Notes: generated from the sequence alone by a model not told the origin. A stretch of DNA of 64,000 bases from Herminiimonas sp. (GCF_030655415.1 NZ_JAURVN010000014.1:496001-560000), one strand, 5' to 3'. Positions 8,782 to 18,513 are shown, counted from the stretch's first letter. Translations and numbers: made by a program.

Positions 8782-9057
8782 GAAAAACAAAATTATAGCA
8801 CCAGTGCAATTCATTTGGGAAGCCCTATTCGCAGACTTTATTCAAGATAGTTGATTATCTGCGAAGCAAGTATGCGTAGTCGCATAAAAACACCAATTGT
8901 CTTGCGCCTCTACATATCGTTTTACGAAAAACTTGTGCCCAAGTCAGGCAATAACTTTTACACTCAAACAACTGACAGGCATTGCCGCTCACAAGCACAT
9001 CAAATAAGTGCGGCCTATTCCACCTTTGCACCGTTGCAACTGCATACTAATCAATCA

Positions 9058-10548
9058 ATGAAACCTGAAGCAAATATCATCAACAAGATGCATGCAGAAT
9101 GGTTGCCTACCATTCTGCGAGGATCGTTCAGTGAAATTTATGTATTGAATTGCGACACGCTGCGCTTTGAATACGTTAATCCGACTGCAACCAATAATCT
9201 GCAATACAGCACTGCCGAGTTGGCAGAGATGGCGCCTACCGAGATCGCTAAAGGCGTAACGAATGAAGCGTATCTACAATGCTTTGAAGAATTGCGCGAT
9301 GGCAAACAACCTTCTGCCGCTATTAATACTGTTCATACGCGCAAAGACGGCTCGACTTATCCAATTGAGTTTCAATTGTTTTATTTAGCGTCGGATACTG
9401 GCCCGGTAATTATTGCCATCGGCAATGACGTCAGCTCGCGCGACAAATCGGACAAGGCATTGCGTGCCAGCGAATCGAGACTCAGTGCGATGGTGTCGAA
9501 TACGCCGGGCTTGGTTTATCAGTTTTTGTTAAGCGGTGGCGGGCAATTCTCATATCCGTATCTGAGTGATGGTTGCGAAGCTTTGCTTGGGATCACCGCA
9601 GAAGAACTACGTGCCGATCCTGCGATGTTCGTCGAATTGATCTTGCCCGAAGACAGACAATCTTATCGGGCTACGATGCTGACTTCCATAGAACAAATGA
9701 GTAACTGGAACTGGGAAGGACGCATCTGGATCGAGAAATGGAAAGACGTTAAATGGATCAATCTTCGCGCCACTCCCCGCACGCTGGAAGAACAAGCCGT
9801 GCAATGGGAAGGCATCATGACCAACATCACTGCCAGCAAACAAGAGCAGGAAGAAATTGTCAGGTCACGTGCACAATTGGCAGAGTTGTCTGCGCACATT
9901 AATACAGTTAAAGAAAAAGAGCGTACGCATATCGCGCGTGAAATTCATGATGATCTGGGTGGCAATTTAACTGCCATCAAGATGGCATTGGCAATGTTGA
10001 CGCGGCGTATGCCGGGTGACAATCCCGAGTTGATTGAAAAAGCTGATTACGTCGAATCACTGGTTGATCGCACGATAGAAACCGTACATAGAATCGCCGG
10101 CAATCTGCGACCAGGCATTCTCGATTTCGGGCTGGTTGCCGCTATCGACTGGCAAGCCAAGGAATTTGAAAAGCAAGTGGGCATTCCCTGCAAATTTTCA
10201 TCCAGTCTTCCAGATATCGATCTGGATCTGGATCATGCAACCGCCCTCTTCCGCATTTTCCAGGAAGCGCTCACCAATATCGCCAAGCATGCAAAAGCCA
10301 GCGTCGTGGATGTCAATTTAATCCATACAAATCAGTATGTGCGGCTGGAGATTATTGATAACGGCCTGGGCATCAAGATGGCAGATCGCACAAAGACAAA
10401 GTCGTTTGGCATACGCGGTATGGTGGAAAGATCCATCGCCATGGGCGGCAGTCTGTCGGTCAGTACTGCGCCAAAAGGTGGCACAATCGTTGCTATAAAC
10501 GTACCGCTGTTAGCACTACCCCACACAAGGGAGCAAAATCAGCATTAA
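9058..10548 (+). CDS. PAS-domain sensor histidine kinase (NarL/DegS-type)
   Basis: 496 residues from the ATG at 9058. The open frame extends upstream to 8851, but those 69 residues look non-coding, and no strong ribosome-binding site fixes either start. Two PAS-like domains (about residues 5-135 and 140-265) precede a HisKA_3 dimerisation domain with the phosphoacceptor His297 in EIHDDLGGNL. A HATPase domain (about 385-490) follows, with the N-box FQEALTNIAKHA and the G-boxes DNGLGI and GIRGM. No membrane segment is seen, so it is a cytosolic sensor. It pairs with the response regulator 128 bases downstream. The signal is unknown. Confidence 0.88.
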   Translation: MKPEANIINKMHAEWLPTILRGSFSEIYVLNCDTLRFEYVNPTATNNLQYSTAELAEMAPTEIAKGVTNEAYLQCFEELRDGKQPSAAINTVHTRKDGSTYPIEFQLFYLASDTGPVIIAIGNDVSSRDKSDKALRASESRLSAMVSNTPGLVYQFLLSGGGQFSYPYLSDGCEALLGITAEELRADPAMFVELILPEDRQSYRATMLTSIEQMSNWNWEGRIWIEKWKDVKWINLRATPRTLEEQAVQWEGIMTNITASKQEQEEIVRSRAQLAELSAHINTVKEKERTHIAREIHDDLGGNLTAIKMALAMLTRRMPGDNPELIEKADYVESLVDRTIETVHRIAGNLRPGILDFGLVAAIDWQAKEFEKQVGIPCKFSSSLPDIDLDLDHATALFRIFQEALTNIAKHAKASVVDVNLIHTNQYVRLEIIDNGLGIKMADRTKTKSFGIRGMVERSIAMGGSLSVSTAPKGGTIVAINVPLLALPHTREQNQH

Positions 10549-10676
10549 AAACGGATAATATTGGAAAATACCTGACCGAATTTGCCTGTACTGGCCTTTA
10601 GCTATCCAGAATTTGTCACATCTAAAAGAACAGCAAGCTGGCATCTGACGCCGCGCAGATCCTTTAAAGCAAAACA

Positions 10677-11324
10677 ATGACAACGAAAAATGTAATAAAA
10701 GTCCTGATTGCCGACGATCACGCGATCGTGCGCGAAGGCCTAAAACAAATTTTGGCGGACACCAAGGATATTGTCGTCGCCGGCCACGCAGAAAACGGCA
10801 ATGAAGCCATCAAGTTATCTCGCGAAGGTTCGTGCGATGTGCTGCTACTGGATATCTCCATGCCCGATCGCAGCGGGATCGAAGTACTCAAACAGGTCAA
10901 GAAAGAAACTCCCAGCATTGCCGTCCTCATGCTTTCGATGCATAGAGAAGACCAATATGCGATTCGCTCGCTGAAGGCTGGCGCTTCCGGCTATTTGAAC
11001 AAACAAAGTGCGCCAGCAGAGTTGGTCAACGCGATTCGCCAGGTTGCCAGTGGCCGTAAATACATCAGCGCAGCATTGGCACAAGAGTTAGCCAACCAGA
11101 TCAACGACAATCACGAAATGCCGCTGCATGAGACTTTGTCAGATCGTGAATATCAAACCCTGACCATGATTGCATCAGGCAAAACCGTCAGCGATATTGC
11201 AGCCGAGCTGGTCTTATCTGTCAAAACCATCAGCATGTATCGATCGCGCCTGTTGCAGAAAATGAAACTTCGACACAACGCCGAGTTGACGCATTACGCT
11301 ATCAAAAACCATTTGGTTGATTGA
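10677..11324 (+). CDS. NarL/FixJ-family response regulator
   Basis: 215 residues. The receiver domain (about 7-125) has the acidic pair DDH near residues 13-15, the phosphoacceptor Asp59 in LLLDISMPDRSG, a Ser in LMLS and the conserved Lys in GYLNK. The LuxR-type HTH (about 148-210) reads LSDREYQTLTMIASGKTVSD, then AAELVLSVKTISMYRSRLLQKM. It is the likely partner of the kinase upstream, which has the matching HisKA_3 type. Its target genes are unknown; the diguanylate cyclase and fliC lie downstream on the same strand. Confidence 0.93.
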   Translation: MTTKNVIKVLIADDHAIVREGLKQILADTKDIVVAGHAENGNEAIKLSREGSCDVLLLDISMPDRSGIEVLKQVKKETPSIAVLMLSMHREDQYAIRSLKAGASGYLNKQSAPAELVNAIRQVASGRKYISAALAQELANQINDNHEMPLHETLSDREYQTLTMIASGKTVSDIAAELVLSVKTISMYRSRLLQKMKLRHNAELTHYAIKNHLVD

Positions 11325-11503
11325 TTGCCATCACTCTTGCGGCCAGAGCTTGCGTTATTTGCATCCTTTTACTAAATGAATAACAAAGCAGCAAAGTAAC
11401 AATAATTTGCCACGCTAATTCAATTAACAAATCCGCCTGCCTTGCCCTATTATTCAAAGATAGGTCGATCTCCGGCCATCAACAATAAAGCGCCCGCGCA
11501 GTC

Positions 11504-13063
11504 ATGTCAGACAATAAACCAGCACAAAATCCGGCGGAACTTGCTCGCGAAGCATTTCGCCAACTTGCCATACGCAAGATCGCTCCAACACCTGACGCCT
11601 ACCGCAAGATTTACGACGAAATCGCCGGTTATGCGCAAGAACCGACGCCAGAAGAAATCCTCGGCGAATTTGCCGGCACTCTCGTTACAGCACCTGATGG
11701 CGTCGCCCCTATCGGCAAAGCGCTACAAGTAGCCGCTGCGACGCCTTACTGGCCCGATTACGGCAAAGGCCTCGCCGAGCTGGTCAAGCATTATCAAACG
11801 CAACTTGCAGCACGTGGCAGTAGTATTGCGAGTCTGGGCACATCGTCATTAATCGACGATCCGCAACCTGCCCTCTTGCGCGACTTGTTAACGCGCACCC
11901 TTACCTTGGCGGTTGCGTCGCTCTTGCAAGGCGTGCCAGCGCTTGCTGAAGAAGCTGAAGTATTGGGTCGCTCCATCAAGGAAGCGCAAACAGAACAAGC
12001 TCTGCAAGAGGCATCAAGTCGCCTCAAACAACTGTGCTTCAAGATCGAACTGAAAAGCGGCGACATGGCGGAACAGCATGAATTGCTGCTGCGCTTATTC
12101 AATCTGCTGCTTGAAAACGTCGGCGGTCTGCTCGACGATGATTCATGGATGCATGGTCAGATCGAAGCCGTACAGAATCTGATCACCGGACCGATCGACG
12201 AGATCGCGCTCAAAGAAGTCATGCGCAGCCTCAAGGAAGTGATCTACAAACAAAGCACCTTGAAGCACAGCCTGGTCGATGCCAAAGAAACCGTCAAAAA
12301 CATGATGGTCACCTTCATTGATCGCTTGGGAGAAATTGCCACCACAACCGGCACCTATCACAAGAAAATTGAAAGCTATTCCAAACAAATCAGTTCGACC
12401 TCCGATGTGGGCAAGCTGGGCAAAATTCTCGACGAAGTCATGAAAGAAACCCGCATCGCTCAAACCGAAGCATTACGTTCACGCGATGCGATTCTGGCTG
12501 CGCGCAAGGATGTGGAAGATGCAGAAGCACGCATACACAATCTTGAAGCCAAGCTGGAGCAGATGAGCGAATTGGTCCGCGAGGATCAATTGACCGGCAG
12601 TCTCAACCGTCGTGGCTTGGAAGATGTGTTCGAGCGCGAACTTGCCCGCTCCGAACGCCGTAGCTCGCCGCTTTGTATCGCGATGTTGGATCTGGATGAT
12701 TTCAAAAAAATCAATGATAACTACGGTCACACTGCCGGCGATGAAGCGCTGATCCATTTGGTCCGCGTTATCAAGGAAACCTTGCGCACGATGGATGTCA
12801 TTGCCCGTTTCGGTGGCGAAGAGTTCCTCATCGTATTGCCCGATACGCCACTGGAAGAAGCCGTTCAGACCATCACGCGCCTGCAGCGTGAACTGACCAA
12901 GCAAATCTTCATGCACAATCACACGCGCCTGCTGATGACCTTCAGTGCCGGCGTCGCCTTGCGCAAGGAAAAAGAAGATCAACAATCCATGATCAAGCGT
13001 GCGGACAGCGCGCTGTATGAAGCCAAACGAACCGGTAAAAATCGCGTCGTCGCAGCGACTTAA
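11504..13063 (+). CDS. Diguanylate cyclase (GGDEF)
   Basis: 519 residues. The C-terminal GGDEF domain (about 355-515) has the active-site motif GGEEF (437-441), DLDDFKKINDNYGH for metal and GTP binding, and an inhibitory I-site RTMD five residues before it, so it should make c-di-GMP and be feedback-inhibited. The N-terminal part (about 1-330) is helical, with a coiled-coil stretch near 290-345, no membrane segment and no recognised sensor domain. It ends 513 bases upstream of fliC; the position suggests a role in motility control. Whether it is active was not tested. Confidence 0.92.
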   Translation: MSDNKPAQNPAELAREAFRQLAIRKIAPTPDAYRKIYDEIAGYAQEPTPEEILGEFAGTLVTAPDGVAPIGKALQVAAATPYWPDYGKGLAELVKHYQTQLAARGSSIASLGTSSLIDDPQPALLRDLLTRTLTLAVASLLQGVPALAEEAEVLGRSIKEAQTEQALQEASSRLKQLCFKIELKSGDMAEQHELLLRLFNLLLENVGGLLDDDSWMHGQIEAVQNLITGPIDEIALKEVMRSLKEVIYKQSTLKHSLVDAKETVKNMMVTFIDRLGEIATTTGTYHKKIESYSKQISSTSDVGKLGKILDEVMKETRIAQTEALRSRDAILAARKDVEDAEARIHNLEAKLEQMSELVREDQLTGSLNRRGLEDVFERELARSERRSSPLCIAMLDLDDFKKINDNYGHTAGDEALIHLVRVIKETLRTMDVIARFGGEEFLIVLPDTPLEEAVQTITRLQRELTKQIFMHNHTRLLMTFSAGVALRKEKEDQQSMIKRADSALYEAKRTGKNRVVAAT

Positions 13064-13104
13064 GCTTTTACAAACATTTTTCAGCTATTTAAGTTTGTAA
13101 AAGC
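13064..13104 (+). terminator. Perfect 12-bp inverted repeat after the diguanylate cyclase gene
   Basis: Arms 13064-13075 and 13093-13104 start right after the stop codon and enclose a 17-base loop. No T-run follows. A second hairpin (13148-13175, GC-rich base with one A-C mismatch) is followed by a weak T-rich run and is the better terminator candidate. Confidence 0.5.
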
Positions 13105-13426
13105 CGCTGTCAAAGCCTGATCAGGCAAATAAATCTGTATCTTTATGCCCCTCACCAAATATTTTTGGCGAGGGGAATTGTCTTTCTGCTCTCGCCGTCT
13201 CGAGCCCAATCACATTTCCGCAACAATTATTAACACTTATTTTCAGTCTGCTGGAAGAGCAAAAAATACTAAAAATGATTGTTTTGACAAGCACCCTACA
13301 CGACAGGATTTTAGAAAAATAAAGGGTAAATGCTGTTTATTTTTGTTTTAAATTTCAAGCAAATTCCTTAAAGATTTTCCATATAGCAACCGTGAAAGAA
13401 ACTATCTGGCTGCAGTTCGAGCGAGA

Positions 13427-13469
13427 CCGGAAAAAATTTAGTTTTGCTGTAGCACTAAACTTTTTCCGG
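13427..13469. repeat. 16-bp inverted repeat overlapping the fliC -35 box
   Basis: Arms 13427-13442 (CCGGAAAAAATTTAGT) and 13454-13469 (ACTAAACTTTTTCCGG) match at 15 of 16 positions and enclose 11 bases. The right arm contains the TAAA -35 element of the sigma-28 promoter. It could be an operator, an upstream terminator or both. Confidence 0.75.
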
Positions 13470-13482
13470 AATCGTCCGATAA
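13456..13482 (+). promoter_or_regulatory. Sigma-28 (FliA) promoter of fliC
   Basis: TAAA (13456-13459), a 15-bp spacer and TCCGATAA (13475-13482) match the flagellar sigma-28 consensus TAAA-N15-GCCGATAA at 11 of 12 positions. It lies about 95 bases before the flagellin ATG. Expected to be active after hook completion and FlgM export. Confidence 0.88.
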
Positions 13483-13576
13483 AACTTACAACGACGCTGA
13501 CTATGCGAAATTACGCAAAACAGACGTTGACAGTGCTTCAGTCAGACTTCCATCGGACTACAACAGGAGAATCATC

Positions 13577-15094
13577 ATGGCAGCAGTCATTAATACCAAC
13601 ACCTCGTCACTGAATGCACAACGCAATCTGACGGCATCCCAGTCTTCACTCGCAACATCACTGCAACGTTTGTCTTCAGGTCTGCGCATCAACAGCGCAA
13701 AAGATGATGCTGCAGGCTTGGCAATTTCCGATCGTATGACCAGCCAAATCAACGGCTTGAATCGTGCAGCTCAAAATGCAAACGACGGTATCTCGATGGC
13801 ACAAACCGCTGAAGGCGGCTTGGGCACAGCATCCGATCTGTTGCAACGTATCCGTACCCTGGCTGTTCAATCCGCCAACGGTACCAACTCTTCGTCAGAC
13901 CGCGCTTCGCTGCAAGAAGAAGTTAGCCAACTGCAACAAGAGTTGAACCGCGTAGCAAACACAACTCAGTTCAACGGCCAAAACATTCTGGACGGTTCGC
14001 TGAGCAACGCCCAATTCCAAGTTGGCGCGAACGCAAACCAAACAATTAACTTCTCGATCTCCAGCGCTCAAGCGTCGGCAATCGGTAACAACAGCCTGGC
14101 AGCTGCCAGCGGCGGTACGATGGTCAATGCTGTTGCAGTTGGCGCAACTGTTCCAGCAAATGCTGTTGCAGGTGGCGCACTGACAATTCAAGGTAACGGT
14201 ACAACAAGCACTGTGACTGTTGCTGCTGCAGCTTCGGGCAAAGTAATCGCAGATCAAATCAATGCTTCTGCTGGTGCAACTGGCGTTAGCGCATCTGCGA
14301 CCACGACAGCTACACTGGGCGCGTTTGCAGCAGGTACAGTTTCGCTGACATTCCAAGGCACACCAACTGCTGCTGGTGCTGCAAACCCAGTAACAGTTAG
14401 CGCTACTTTGGCTACTGCAACTGACGTTGGTAGCTTGGCTAAGGCAATCAATGATCAAGCTGGTACTACAGGTATCACCGCAATTGCTGACTTGACCAAT
14501 GGCACCATCTCGCTGACACAAGCTCAAGGCTACGACATCGGTGTTACCAACAACACTGCACAAACAGCTATCTCATTCAAAGGTGCGCCAACTACAGACG
14601 GCGGTACTGGTACTGCTGTTACTCTGGGCGCAAGCGGTGCAAATGACTCGTCAGTCGTTGGCGCAAAAGTAACGCTGAATTCATCGGAAGCCTTCACAGC
14701 TACCTCGGCTGGCGTAGGTATCTTCACTGGTGCAGCAGCAGCGGTTCAAAGCAGCTCATTGTCGTCAGTGGCTTCGATCGACATCACAACTGTTACCAAC
14801 GGTATCCCTACCGGTGCAAACAGCGCGTTGCAGATCATCGACTCCGCTCTGGCTAACTTGAGCTCGTCACGTGCATCCCTCGGTGCGTTGCAAAACCGCT
14901 TCACATCGGTTGTTGCTTCCCTGAGCACCACCAGCGAAAACTTGAGTGCAGCTCGCAGCCGTATCCTGGATGCTGACTTCGCTTCGGAAACAGCTAACCT
15001 GACACGTGGTCAGATCCTGCAACAAGCTGGTACTGCAATGTTGGCTCAGGCAAATGCCTTGCCAAACGGCGTACTCGCACTGTTGCGCGGCTAA
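13577..15094 (+). CDS. fliC: Flagellin
   Basis: 505-residue filament subunit exported through the flagellar type III system. The conserved D0/D1 N-terminal part (about 1-165: [34 protein letters not shown]) and C-terminal part (about 415-505: [20 protein letters not shown], ending [13 protein letters not shown]) are intact. The middle (about 170-410) is rich in Ala, Thr, Gly and Ser, and contains two copies of a flagellin-IN-like unit (around [15 protein letters not shown] and [15 protein letters not shown]). AGGAG precedes the ATG. It is read from the sigma-28 promoter upstream. Confidence 0.98.
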   Translation: MAAVINTNTSSLNAQRNLTASQSSLATSLQRLSSGLRINSAKDDAAGLAISDRMTSQINGLNRAAQNANDGISMAQTAEGGLGTASDLLQRIRTLAVQSANGTNSSSDRASLQEEVSQLQQELNRVANTTQFNGQNILDGSLSNAQFQVGANANQTINFSISSAQASAIGNNSLAAASGGTMVNAVAVGATVPANAVAGGALTIQGNGTTSTVTVAAAASGKVIADQINASAGATGVSASATTTATLGAFAAGTVSLTFQGTPTAAGAANPVTVSATLATATDVGSLAKAINDQAGTTGITAIADLTNGTISLTQAQGYDIGVTNNTAQTAISFKGAPTTDGGTGTAVTLGASGANDSSVVGAKVTLNSSEAFTATSAGVGIFTGAAAAVQSSSLSSVASIDITTVTNGIPTGANSALQIIDSALANLSSSRASLGALQNRFTSVVASLSTTSENLSAARSRILDADFASETANLTRGQILQQAGTAMLAQANALPNGVLALLRG

Positions 15095-15120
15095 TCACTA
15101 GCAGCTGTAGGGTAGAACGG

Positions 15121-15150
15121 TTCCCCGGCTGCAATTTAGCAGCCGGGGAA
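15121..15150 (+). terminator. Strong hairpin between fliC and flaG
   Basis: A perfect 12-bp GC-rich stem (15121-15132/15139-15150) with loop AATTTA begins 27 bases after the fliC stop. Only TTGTC follows, so it may be a partial terminator or an mRNA stabiliser that lowers flaG output relative to fliC. Confidence 0.7.
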
Positions 15151-15171
15151 TTGTCACAATGGGAGTGAATA

Positions 15172-15543
15172 ATGGATATCGGACAAATCAGTAGTGCGAC
15201 CAAGGCGACTGTCAGAGTCGACCAAGCGATACCTGCTGCCAACACAGTCAATTCCACAGCCAAAGCACCAGCTGCTGTAATGACGGCAAGTGCAGTGCAG
15301 CAACCTGATGCCACAGTCTCAGAAAGCCAAGTCGGACAAGCATTACAAAGCATCAACAAGGCATTGCAAAAATTATCGTCTAATCTAGAATTTACAGTAG
15401 ACGCAGACAGCAATCGCACCATCGTTAAAGTCATGGATACGCAGACGCAAGAAATTATTCGTCAGATGCCATCCGTGGAAGCAATCGAAATCTCCAAGGC
15501 GCTGGACAAGTTGCAAGGTTTACTCGTTAGGCAAAAAGCTTAA
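15172..15543 (+). CDS. flaG: FlaG family protein
   Basis: 123 residues. The C-terminal half carries the FlaG signature: ALQKLSSNLEFTVDADSN, then TIVKVMDTQTQEIIRQMPS. The N-terminal half is low-complexity Ala/Thr/Val. FlaG affects filament length in some bacteria; its exact role is unclear. GGGAG precedes the ATG. It lies between fliC and fliD, the usual place in betaproteobacteria and pseudomonads. Confidence 0.92.
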   Translation: MDIGQISSATKATVRVDQAIPAANTVNSTAKAPAAVMTASAVQQPDATVSESQVGQALQSINKALQKLSSNLEFTVDADSNRTIVKVMDTQTQEIIRQMPSVEAIEISKALDKLQGLLVRQKA

Positions 15544-15639
15544 ACTTGTTTTAAACAGGAAGGTAAATGCCCTTCTAACCTTCGCTTGCCATCTTCAGTT
15601 GCCGTTTATAGTATGGTTTTTCTCTAGCAGGAGAAGCAA

Positions 15640-17658
15640 ATGGCCGTTTCATCTATCGGCGTTGGCTCCGGTCTACCCCTCGACGAATTATTGACCAATA
15701 TCATGAAGGCTGAAAGTCAGCCTCTGACATTGATGGCGCAAAAAGAAGCGAGCTATCAAGCCAAGGTGTCCGCTTACGGCAACCTCAAAGGCGCGCTTGC
15801 TTCATTTCAGACTGCAATGGCAGCGTTGGGCAAAAGCTCGACCTTCGAAAACCTGCAAACCACAATTGCCGACAAAACGTTTTTCACTGCAACGGCTACC
15901 AGCAAAGCTGCTTCTGGAACATATCAAGTCAACGTCACGCAAATGGCGCAGGCACACAGCATTTCATCTGCTGGACAAACCAGCAAGACCGCGCTCATCG
16001 GCAGCGGCGCTGATACGACCTTGACGTTCCAATTTGGTACCATTAGTGGCGGTACTCTCACCAATGGCGCATATACCGGCGCTACTTTTACACAAGACGC
16101 CAATCAAAAAACCGGCACTGTCGTCATCAAGAATGGCGATAACTCCCTACAAGGTATACGTGACGCGGTCAATGCTGCGAATATCGGCGTAACCGCAACT
16201 TTGGTTTCTGATGGTAGCGCAACGCCTGATCATTTGATCTTCACCTCAAACAAAACAGGTGAAGTGTCCAGCATGAAAATCGACGTCGATGGCGATGCTG
16301 CTTTGCAAGGCATCCTTGCATATGATCCGGCTGGTACACAGACATTAAAACAAACCAGCGTTGCACAAAATACGCAACTGACGGTCAACGGCTTTTTCGT
16401 TAATAGCCCAACCAATGAAGTCAAGGAAGCTGTTCAAGGCGTGACCTTGAACATCCTCAAAACCGGTACTTCTTCGATGACGTTGGCGAAAGACACTGCC
16501 GCAGTAGAAGCCAGCGTCAACAGTTTTGTAAAAGCCTATAACGACCTTAATAAAACTATTAAAAGTTTGACTGGCTATAACGCAGATACAAAAGTCGGCG
16601 GCCTGTTAGTAGGTGACTCTACTGCGCGTACGATTCAAGACCAGCTTCGCAATACTTTGTCAGCATCCTTATCCGGTTTGAGCAATAGCAATATGTCGTT
16701 GCCGCAAATCGGCGTCGCCTTTCAAAGAGACGGTACGCTCGCAGTAGATTCTGTCAAATTGAAAAAAGCGATGGATACCAACTACGGCGATATCGCAGGT
16801 CTGTTTGCTACCGTCGGCAAGACTACAGATAGCTTGATTAACTTCACCAGTTCTACTTCCGCTACCAAAGCCGGTAGTTACGACATCGAGGTAACTAAAC
16901 TCGCTACGCGAGGCAATGTAACTGGAGACGTCAATCTGAATGCGGGCTCGACAACCATCGTCCCGAACACCAAGTTGAGCGTCACTATTGACGGTGTCGC
17001 TGCAAAAATTTCGCTGACGGAAGGCACCTATACCTCAGCCCAGCTCGCTGCATTAGTTCAGTCCGCAATCAATGGTGCTTCTGAAATCTCCGCAGCCGGC
17101 TCCAAGGTAACAGCAACGATAGACAGCAATGGCTTTTTGAATTTGCAGTCGGATCGTTATGGTTCCGCCTCGAAGGTGATCATTAACTCGGATAGCGGAA
17201 CACCGGCATCAACTTTATTAGGCACCGTATCTACCGGCACGGATGGTACCGATGTTGAAGGGAAAATCGGCGGGATTGTCGGGGTCGGCTCTGGCCAAAT
17301 ATTAAGTGCAGGTAGCGGATCGAATGCACTTGGCCTCAAAATTGAAATCGTTGGCGGCGCCTTGGGTAGTCGTGGTCGTATTGATTTCTCGCAAGGTTAT
17401 GCAGATCGCCTGAATAAATTGACAGATCAATTCATAGGCGCCGACGGCTTGATTACTGGCAGCACAACCAGTCTGAATAGCAGCATCAAACGCATTACTG
17501 ACGACGCTGATGCATTCAAGTTGCGCCTGGCTGATATTGAAACACGCTATCGCAAACAATTCTCGGCGCTGGATTCTATGATTGCGAGTATGCAAAGAAC
17601 GCAAACTTATTTGACCCAGCAACTCGCATCGATCGCTGCCAATAGCAGCTCGAGCTAA
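15640..17658 (+). CDS. fliD: Flagellar filament cap protein (hook-associated protein 2)
   Basis: 672 residues; caps the growing filament and folds flagellin into place. The N-terminal FliD domain (about 1-110) begins SIGVGSGLPLDELLTNIM, and the C-terminal FliD domain (about 290-655) ends in a coiled-coil region (RITDDADAFKLRLADIETRY). Two flagellin-IN-like units lie in the middle (near 170-220 and 450-520). The protein is longer than enterobacterial FliD (about 470) because of this insert. AGGAG precedes the ATG. It is followed by its export-related partners fliS and fliT. Confidence 0.96.
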   Translation: MAVSSIGVGSGLPLDELLTNIMKAESQPLTLMAQKEASYQAKVSAYGNLKGALASFQTAMAALGKSSTFENLQTTIADKTFFTATATSKAASGTYQVNVTQMAQAHSISSAGQTSKTALIGSGADTTLTFQFGTISGGTLTNGAYTGATFTQDANQKTGTVVIKNGDNSLQGIRDAVNAANIGVTATLVSDGSATPDHLIFTSNKTGEVSSMKIDVDGDAALQGILAYDPAGTQTLKQTSVAQNTQLTVNGFFVNSPTNEVKEAVQGVTLNILKTGTSSMTLAKDTAAVEASVNSFVKAYNDLNKTIKSLTGYNADTKVGGLLVGDSTARTIQDQLRNTLSASLSGLSNSNMSLPQIGVAFQRDGTLAVDSVKLKKAMDTNYGDIAGLFATVGKTTDSLINFTSSTSATKAGSYDIEVTKLATRGNVTGDVNLNAGSTTIVPNTKLSVTIDGVAAKISLTEGTYTSAQLAALVQSAINGASEISAAGSKVTATIDSNGFLNLQSDRYGSASKVIINSDSGTPASTLLGTVSTGTDGTDVEGKIGGIVGVGSGQILSAGSGSNALGLKIEIVGGALGSRGRIDFSQGYADRLNKLTDQFIGADGLITGSTTSLNSSIKRITDDADAFKLRLADIETRYRKQFSALDSMIASMQRTQTYLTQQLASIAANSSSS

Positions 17659-17682
17659 TAGAATAGTTTCGGGAGACCTTAC

Positions 17683-18171
17683 ATGTTTGGATCAGTACAG
17701 AGCGGTGCGAACGCCTATGCCAAAGTCGGCATGGAAACAGGCGTAGTCGCGGCTAACCCGCACAAGTTAATTGTCATGTTGTTTGAAGGTGCGCAAATCG
17801 CCCTCAACAACGCTTTACAACATATGCAAGCCGGTAATATCCCCGAAAGAGGCAAAGCGCTTTCCAAGGCGATTGCCATTATCGAGAACGGCCTGCGCGC
17901 CAGTTTGGATAAAACGGTAGGCGGAGAGCTCGTGCTAAATCTGGATTCACTGTACGAATACATGAACAAGCAGTTATTGCTGGCGAACCTGCAGAATAAA
18001 CCTGAGTTCATTCAGGAAGTCCAAGCGCTATTACGTGATATCCAAGGCGCTTGGGAAGAAATCGCACCAAAATCTGCACCATCAGCTCCGGCTGCAACAT
18101 TGGCAGAACAGACATTGTCTGGCGCCTATGATGCACTCGCACCGACCACACCACGATTAATGAAAGCCTGA
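17683..18171 (+). CDS. fliS: Flagellin-specific export chaperone
   Basis: 162 residues. Cytosolic chaperone that binds the flagellin C-terminus and prevents early polymerisation. Family features are the Tyr in AYAKV near the start, NPHKLIVMLFEGA, and LSKAIAIIENGLRASLD. A C-terminal Ala/Pro-rich tail (about 130-162) extends it past the usual 130 residues. GGGAGA precedes the ATG. fliT follows three bases after its stop. Confidence 0.95.
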   Translation: MFGSVQSGANAYAKVGMETGVVAANPHKLIVMLFEGAQIALNNALQHMQAGNIPERGKALSKAIAIIENGLRASLDKTVGGELVLNLDSLYEYMNKQLLLANLQNKPEFIQEVQALLRDIQGAWEEIAPKSAPSAPAATLAEQTLSGAYDALAPTTPRLMKA

Positions 18172-18174
18172 TCG

Positions 18175-18513
18175 ATGATGAACGAACAAGAAGTCATTTA
18201 TCTGTACGAAAACGTCGCCACTATTACCGACCAGATGCTGGCTGCTGCACGCGTCGGTGATTGGGAAAAACTGGCTACGCTGGAATCGCGTTGTGCCGAC
18301 CAGGTCAATATTCTTAAAACCGGCGAACCGCCAGTGCCTTTGACCGGTACCAGCCGTGAACGCAAGGTGGAAATCATCAAGAAGATCCTGGCTGATGATA
18401 AAGAAATCCGCAACATCACTGAACCGTGGATGAACAAATTGTCGATGATGATCAATAGCACCGGCACTGAACGTAAGCTCAACCGCGCTTATGGTGCAAA
18501 TCAATCGGGATAA
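18175..18513 (+). CDS. fliT: Flagellar protein FliT (FliD chaperone)
   Basis: 112 residues, all helical in appearance. The order fliD-fliS-fliT, the size and the central segment GDWEKLATLESRCADQVNIL support FliT, the cytosolic chaperone of the cap protein, which in enterobacteria also restrains the FlhDC master regulator. Either of two adjacent ATG codons could be the start. Sequence conservation in this family is low, so context carries much of the call. Confidence 0.82.
   Translation: MMNEQEVIYLYENVATITDQMLAAARVGDWEKLATLESRCADQVNILKTGEPPVPLTGTSRERKVEIIKKILADDKEIRNITEPWMNKLSMMINSTGTERKLNRAYGANQSG

Larger units (their letters stand above)
13064..13576. other. 513-base regulatory gap between the diguanylate cyclase gene and fliC
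   Basis: No gene is supported here. It holds the two hairpins after the cyclase gene, an AT-rich middle (13250-13380), an imperfect 16-bp inverted repeat (13427-13442/13454-13469) and the sigma-28 promoter of fliC (13456-13482). About 90 bases of fliC leader follow. Confidence 0.7.

Noticed and set aside
8572..8814. Reverse-strand open frame of 80 residues across the tRNA
   Set aside because: It is read through tRNA-Arg; the peptide (VAQLDRVLGYEPRGRGFDSC) is the well-known artefact of translating a tRNA gene.
8851..9057. N-terminal extension of the PAS kinase
   Set aside because: The 69 extra residues contain no domain, and residue use looks random. A start at 9058 directly precedes the first PAS-like region. 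Not excluded, since neither start has a good ribosome-binding site.
13895..14563. 222-residue reverse open frame opposite fliC
   Set aside because: The Cys/Ser-rich peptide comes from reading the Ala/Thr/Gly-rich flagellin codons backwards.
15544..15639. Separate sigma-28 promoter for fliD
   Set aside because: No TAAA-N15-GCCGATAA-like pair was found; flaG and fliD can be read from the fliC promoter through the hairpin.
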